NCBI GenBank assembly: GCA_003151655.1
Contig: PLYB01000349.1
Coordinates: 1-7,842 of the forward strand
Source: Gallionellaceae bacterium
GTDB lineage: Bacteria > Pseudomonadota > Gammaproteobacteria > Burkholderiales > Gallionellaceae
Length of the DNA stretch: 7,842 nucleotides
Direction of reading: 5' to 3'
Shown: piece after piece, positions 5,688-7,842 of the stretch
How positions within the stretch are numbered: the stretch's first letter is position 1
Layout: each line of letters begins with the position of its first letter
Translations under genes and position numbers: made by a program
The notes under the pieces: model-generated
The model's input: only the letters and a program-made list of their open reading frames with translations
Databases searched by the model: none
What the model was told of the DNA's origin: nothing

Positions 5688-6992
5688 TTATGCGCTATGC
5701 GCTCCGCTGTCGTGCACATCTTGTCCCAACATTTCTGGCGTAATCAGCGTTATACCTTTGTCCGTCACAAAAAAGCGTTTCTTGTCTTCCTCTGGGTTCA
5801 CCCCAACGGTCAAACCTTCCGGGATCACACAGTTCTTGTCCACCACCACACGTTTCAGCGTAACACTTCGTGACACAATCACGTTAGGCAAGAGAACTGA
5901 ATCTTCAATATTGCTGTAACTGTGAACTAGCACATTGGAAAACAGCATTGAGCGGTTTAAGTAAGCGCCACTAATGATGCAACCTCCGGACACTAGCGAA
6001 TCAACCGCCATGCCTCGACGGTTATCATCATTGAACACGAATTTCGCCGGCGGTAATTGTTCCTGATGAGTCCATATCGGCCACTCATGATCGTACATAT
6101 TGAGGTCGGGAGTCACTTTGGTGAGTTCCATGTTCGCCTCCCAGTAGGCATCTACCGTTCCCACATCGCGCCAATACGGCAATTCACCGTTCATCTTGAC
6201 ACAGCTATCCTCAAAGCTCTGGGCAATCACTCGATAATTTCCTGACACAAGATACGGGATAATGTCCTTGCCGAAATCATGACTAGAACTCTTGTCTGAC
6301 GCATCTCGCGTCAGCTGTTCAACCAGAAATTTGGTATTGAATATGTAAATACCCATGCTGGCCAATGCGCGACCGGGGCTGCCGGGAATAGGCGTAGGAT
6401 GAACAGGCTTCTCGGTAAAATCCACCACCCTTGATTCCGTGTCCACGCCCATCACGCCGAAACCTGTGGCATCACTAATAGGCACGTTGATACAGGCAAC
6501 GGTCATGTCTGCCTGTTTTGCCACATGGCAAGCCAGCATCTTGCCGTAATCCATTTTGTAGACGTGATCGCCTGCCAACACCAAAACATAATCGGGCTGG
6601 GTTTGTCGCAGGATGTCTAAGTTCTGGAATACTGCATCGGCAGTGCCCTGATACCATGATTCCTGTAGCCATTGCTGTGCAGGCAGCACGTCGACGAATT
6701 CGCCAAACTTGCCATTTAGAAAACTCCAACCGCGCTGTACATGCTGGAGCAGGCTATGCGACTTGTACTGCGTAGCCACGCCGATGCGGCGGATACCGGA
6801 ATTGACGCAATTAGACAACACGAAATCGATGATGCGGAACTTGCCTCCGAACGGCACCGCAGGCTTGGCACGCCAGTCAGTCAGGTTATACAAACGACTA
6901 CCCCGCCCACCCGCTAAAACCATGGCATAGGTGTTCTTGGTCATCGAATTTACAAAACTCTTCCGATGTTCATCACGTTTTATTTTTTGCAT
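5688..6992 (-). CDS. glgC: Glucose-1-phosphate adenylyltransferase (ADP-glucose pyrophosphorylase)
   Basis: The 434-residue cytoplasmic enzyme makes ADP-glucose from ATP and glucose 1-phosphate, the committed step of bacterial glycogen synthesis. The nucleotidyltransferase domain shows LAGGRGSRL (26-34), RAKPAVPFGGKFRIIDF (41-57), WYQGTADAV (113-121), the catalytic aspartate in LAGDHVYK (Asp142) and the glucose-1-phosphate lysine in FTEKP (Lys195). The C-terminal left-handed beta-helix region follows, including VSGGCIISG and CVIPEGLTVG. Length and alignment match E. coli GlgC closely, except that the lysine equivalent to E. coli Lys39, important for fructose 1,6-bisphosphate activation, is Trp40 (TDWRAKP). 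The ATG at 6992 has AGG about 9 bases upstream; an internal ATG at 6944 has only a distant purine-rich site. No glycogen synthase or branching enzyme gene is in view. Repeat copy C lies about 145 bp upstream. Confidence 0.95.
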   Translation of the reverse strand: MQKIKRDEHRKSFVNSMTKNTYAMVLAGGRGSRLYNLTDWRAKPAVPFGGKFRIIDFVLSNCVNSGIRRIGVATQYKSHSLLQHVQRGWSFLNGKFGEFVDVLPAQQWLQESWYQGTADAVFQNLDILRQTQPDYVLVLAGDHVYKMDYGKMLACHVAKQADMTVACINVPISDATGFGVMGVDTESRVVDFTEKPVHPTPIPGSPGRALASMGIYIFNTKFLVEQLTRDASDKSSSHDFGKDIIPYLVSGNYRVIAQSFEDSCVKMNGELPYWRDVGTVDAYWEANMELTKVTPDLNMYDHEWPIWTHQEQLPPAKFVFNDDNRRGMAVDSLVSGGCIISGAYLNRSMLFSNVLVHSYSNIEDSVLLPNVIVSRSVTLKRVVVDKNCVIPEGLTVGVNPEEDKKRFFVTDKGITLITPEMLGQDVHDSGAHSA

Positions 6993-7101
6993 TGAGTTAA
7001 CCTAATTATCTGTTTGGTTGATGAGCTTAAATCGAGTATTTTTTGCTCTGAGGTTTTGACGATTGATTGAATATCTAGTCATGACTGGGCTTATGTTGCT
7101 C

Positions 7102-7116
7102 GTTGATCAGGTCAAC
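7102..7116. other. Inverted repeat in the glgC leader
   Basis: GTTGA (7102-7106) and TCAAC (7112-7116) form a short dyad around TCAGG, between repeat copy C and the glgC start. It could be a weak hairpin in the leader RNA or a protein-binding dyad. The leader shows no GGA motifs near the ribosome site of the kind bound by CsrA in E. coli glgC. Confidence 0.25.
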
Positions 7117-7137
7117 AATATGTTGTTTAGGGGATGG

Positions 7138-7254
7138 TATTTTGACGTTGCAGCTATTTTTTAAAAATAGGCGCTTTGCTTGATAAGAGTAAAGAAAATC
7201 TTGTAATTACCCATCGGTGTTTGTCCTATATCGCCATTTAGGTAATCTCTGTAG
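7138..7254 (-). repeat. Copy C of the dispersed element (full 117 bp)
   Basis: Read on the minus strand, this is the gap-free partner of copy B (86 of 117 identical). It includes the exact blocks CGATATAGGACAAAC (complement of 7219-7233) and CTTATCAAGCAAA (complement of 7175-7187). It points toward glgC, whose ATG is about 145 bp downstream. A minus-strand frame is open across this copy, but the matching frame in copy B has a stop codon, so I do not treat it as coding. Confidence 0.85.
7165..7193 (-). promoter_or_regulatory. Putative glgC promoter within repeat copy C
   Basis: On the minus strand, TTTACT (complement of 7188-7193) and CTATTT (complement of 7165-7170) are 17 bp apart, as in copies A and B. 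The stretch after the -10 box is nearly all A and T, which would ease melting. The predicted leader is about 165 nt. It remains inference without transcript data. Confidence 0.4.
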
Positions 7255-7674
7255 ATTGACAATTTCAATTTAAATCCTGCCATGCCAATTCGCCCTGCTG
7301 GGAAAAAAAGCATTTGCAGCCGATGAAACGTCGGCACGAAGACCCTCTGGAACAAGGTGGAGAGATGAGCGTCACCGCATTGATCGGTAGCGCTATCCTT
7401 AGCTTTTGTTAGAGCGAAGTGCGAGATCGCGCCAAAGGAAATACAGGCTCAAGGTTCTGACAACATTTTGCAGTGCCTTGTACAAAGAGGATTTGTATAT
7501 TGTTGATTATCTCAATTACCTGAGATGCCGTAGCCGATTTACAAAGTGACGCGGGTATGAAATACCCACAAAACCAATAGCACCAAGGAATCTAGCGGGA
7601 TGAAATCGTCGTGAAGGACAAAACGGCAACGATTAAGGGCAGCTATGCAGCCTTGGCAGAAACCATGCAACTAA
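7255..7674. other. Gene-poor stretch with hairpins and a possible coding relic
   Basis: I see no intact gene here. Two perfect 6-bp stem-loops lie close together: ATCTCA/TGAGAT (7509-7526) and GGGTAT/ATACCC (7553-7567). A good ribosome-like site precedes a 15-codon frame at about 7365 (MSVTALIGSAILSFC), too short to accept. From 7596 a plus-strand frame reads RDEIVVKDKTATIKGSY then AALAETMQ, which has protein-like composition, but an in-frame TAG sits directly before it. It may be the tail of a decayed gene of unknown family. Confidence 0.3.
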
Positions 7675-7707
7675 TAAAAATGGGCAACTTGAGTAAACAA
7701 GTGCCCA
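7675..7707 (-). terminator. Rho-independent terminator of the tRNA transcript
   Basis: On the minus strand, TGGGCACTTG pairs with CAAGTTGCCCA (one bulged base) around a 6-nt loop and is followed by a run of T (complement of 7676-7680). It lies 14 bp beyond the 3' end of the tRNA-Arg gene, as expected for a tRNA operon terminator. The plus strand also has four T shortly after the stem, so some activity in both directions is possible. Confidence 0.8.
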
Positions 7708-7721
7708 CTTTTATACCAGAT

Positions 7722-7798
7722 TGGTGCGCCCGAAGAGATTCGAACTCCTGACCCCTTGGTTCGTAGCCAAGTACTCTATCCAGCTGAGCTACGGGCGC
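7722..7798 (-). tRNA. tRNA-Arg (anticodon ACG)
   Basis: The 77-nt gene folds as a full cloverleaf. The acceptor stem GCGCCCG pairs with CGGGCGC, the D stem is GCTC/GAGT, and the anticodon stem CTTGG/CCAAG encloses the loop CTACGAA with ACG at 7762-7764. The T arm is AGGAG-TTCGAAT-CTCTT, and CCA is encoded at the 3' end (complement of 7722-7724). It reads CGN arginine codons after conversion of A34 to inosine by TadA. It is the last gene of a tRNA operon, with the tRNA-Ser 15 bp upstream and the terminator directly after. Confidence 0.96.
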
Positions 7799-7813
7799 GT
7801 CTTTGTTACTGTG

Positions 7814-7842
7814 TGGCGGAGAAGGAGGGATTCGAACCCTCG
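7814..7842 (-). tRNA. 3' end of a tRNA gene, probably tRNA-Ser
   Basis: Only the T arm (GAGGG-TTCGAAT-CCCTC), the 3' acceptor strand CTTCTCC, discriminator G and encoded CCA are inside the window. A G at position 73 with this acceptor is typical of tRNA-Ser, and a Ser-Arg(ACG) pair is a common bacterial arrangement (serV-argV in E. coli). The anticodon lies outside the window and cannot be read. Confidence 0.8.

Noticed and set aside
5439..5873. 144-codon plus-strand frame across the DUF2892 gene and the end of glgC
   Set aside because: It is antisense to two supported genes and has low-complexity, unconvincing protein sequence.
7161..7355. Minus-strand 64-codon frame covering repeat copy C (contains NYKIFFTLIKQSAYF)
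   Set aside because: The matching frame is interrupted in copy B and the start has no convincing ribosome site; the conservation is explained by the repeat.
7365..7412. Short plus-strand frame MSVTALIGSAILSFC after AAGGTGGAG
   Set aside because: The ribosome site is good, but 15 codons with no known leader-peptide features or downstream gene are not enough to call a gene.
1..7842. CRISPR array, phage genes, toxin-antitoxin pair or new defence system
   Set aside because: No regularly spaced repeats, integrase, nuclease, helicase or small paired genes were found in any frame.

Overview
The window looks like a chromosomal accessory segment from a Gram-negative bacterium. A betaproteobacterium is most likely, possibly of the Gallionella/Nitrosomonas type. 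This rests on the kind of proteins present (beta-class glutathione transferase, E. coli-like GlgC and Cfa), the Ser-Arg tRNA pair with encoded CCA ends, and moderate, uneven GC. Taxonomy is inference only.

Layout from left to right. The first 17 codons of an unidentified minus-strand gene (1-49) are followed by a 3' remnant of a catalase-peroxidase gene (105 to about 320, minus). Then come a plus-strand cyclopropane fatty acid synthase gene (543-1874) and a plus-strand beta-class glutathione S-transferase gene (2122-2730). A gene-poor stretch holds an 11-bp inverted repeat and the last codons of a broken glyoxalase/VOC gene (3077-3148, minus). Next are a GC-rich VIT1/CCC1-family metal transporter gene (3156-3866, minus) and, divergently, an AIF-like FAD/NAD(P)H oxidoreductase gene (4099-5271, plus). 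A minus-strand pair follows: glgC (5688-6992) with a small DUF2892 membrane protein gene (5417-5617) behind it. A 730-bp stretch with no intact gene leads to a tRNA terminator, tRNA-Arg(ACG), and the 3' end of a probable tRNA-Ser.

The most interesting signal is not a gene. A dispersed, gap-free element occurs three times: 339-400 (+), 3903-4019 (+) and 7138-7254 (-). Each copy lies upstream of, and points toward, a different gene: the CFA synthase, the AIF-like reductase and glgC. The shared core carries a fixed 17-bp spacing between a TTWAYK box and a CTATnnT box, which fits a promoter of the sigma70/sigmaS type. I infer a shared regulatory element for a small stress or stationary-phase set of genes.

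Most of the genes fit a stress, detoxification or metal theme: membrane lipid cyclopropanation, glutathione conjugation, iron/manganese transport, flavin redox chemistry and glycogen synthesis, plus relics of catalase-peroxidase and glyoxalase genes. At least two genes survive only as 3' ends, so the segment appears to have been rearranged repeatedly. I see no CRISPR array, no intact insertion sequence, no phage gene, and no recognisable new defence system.
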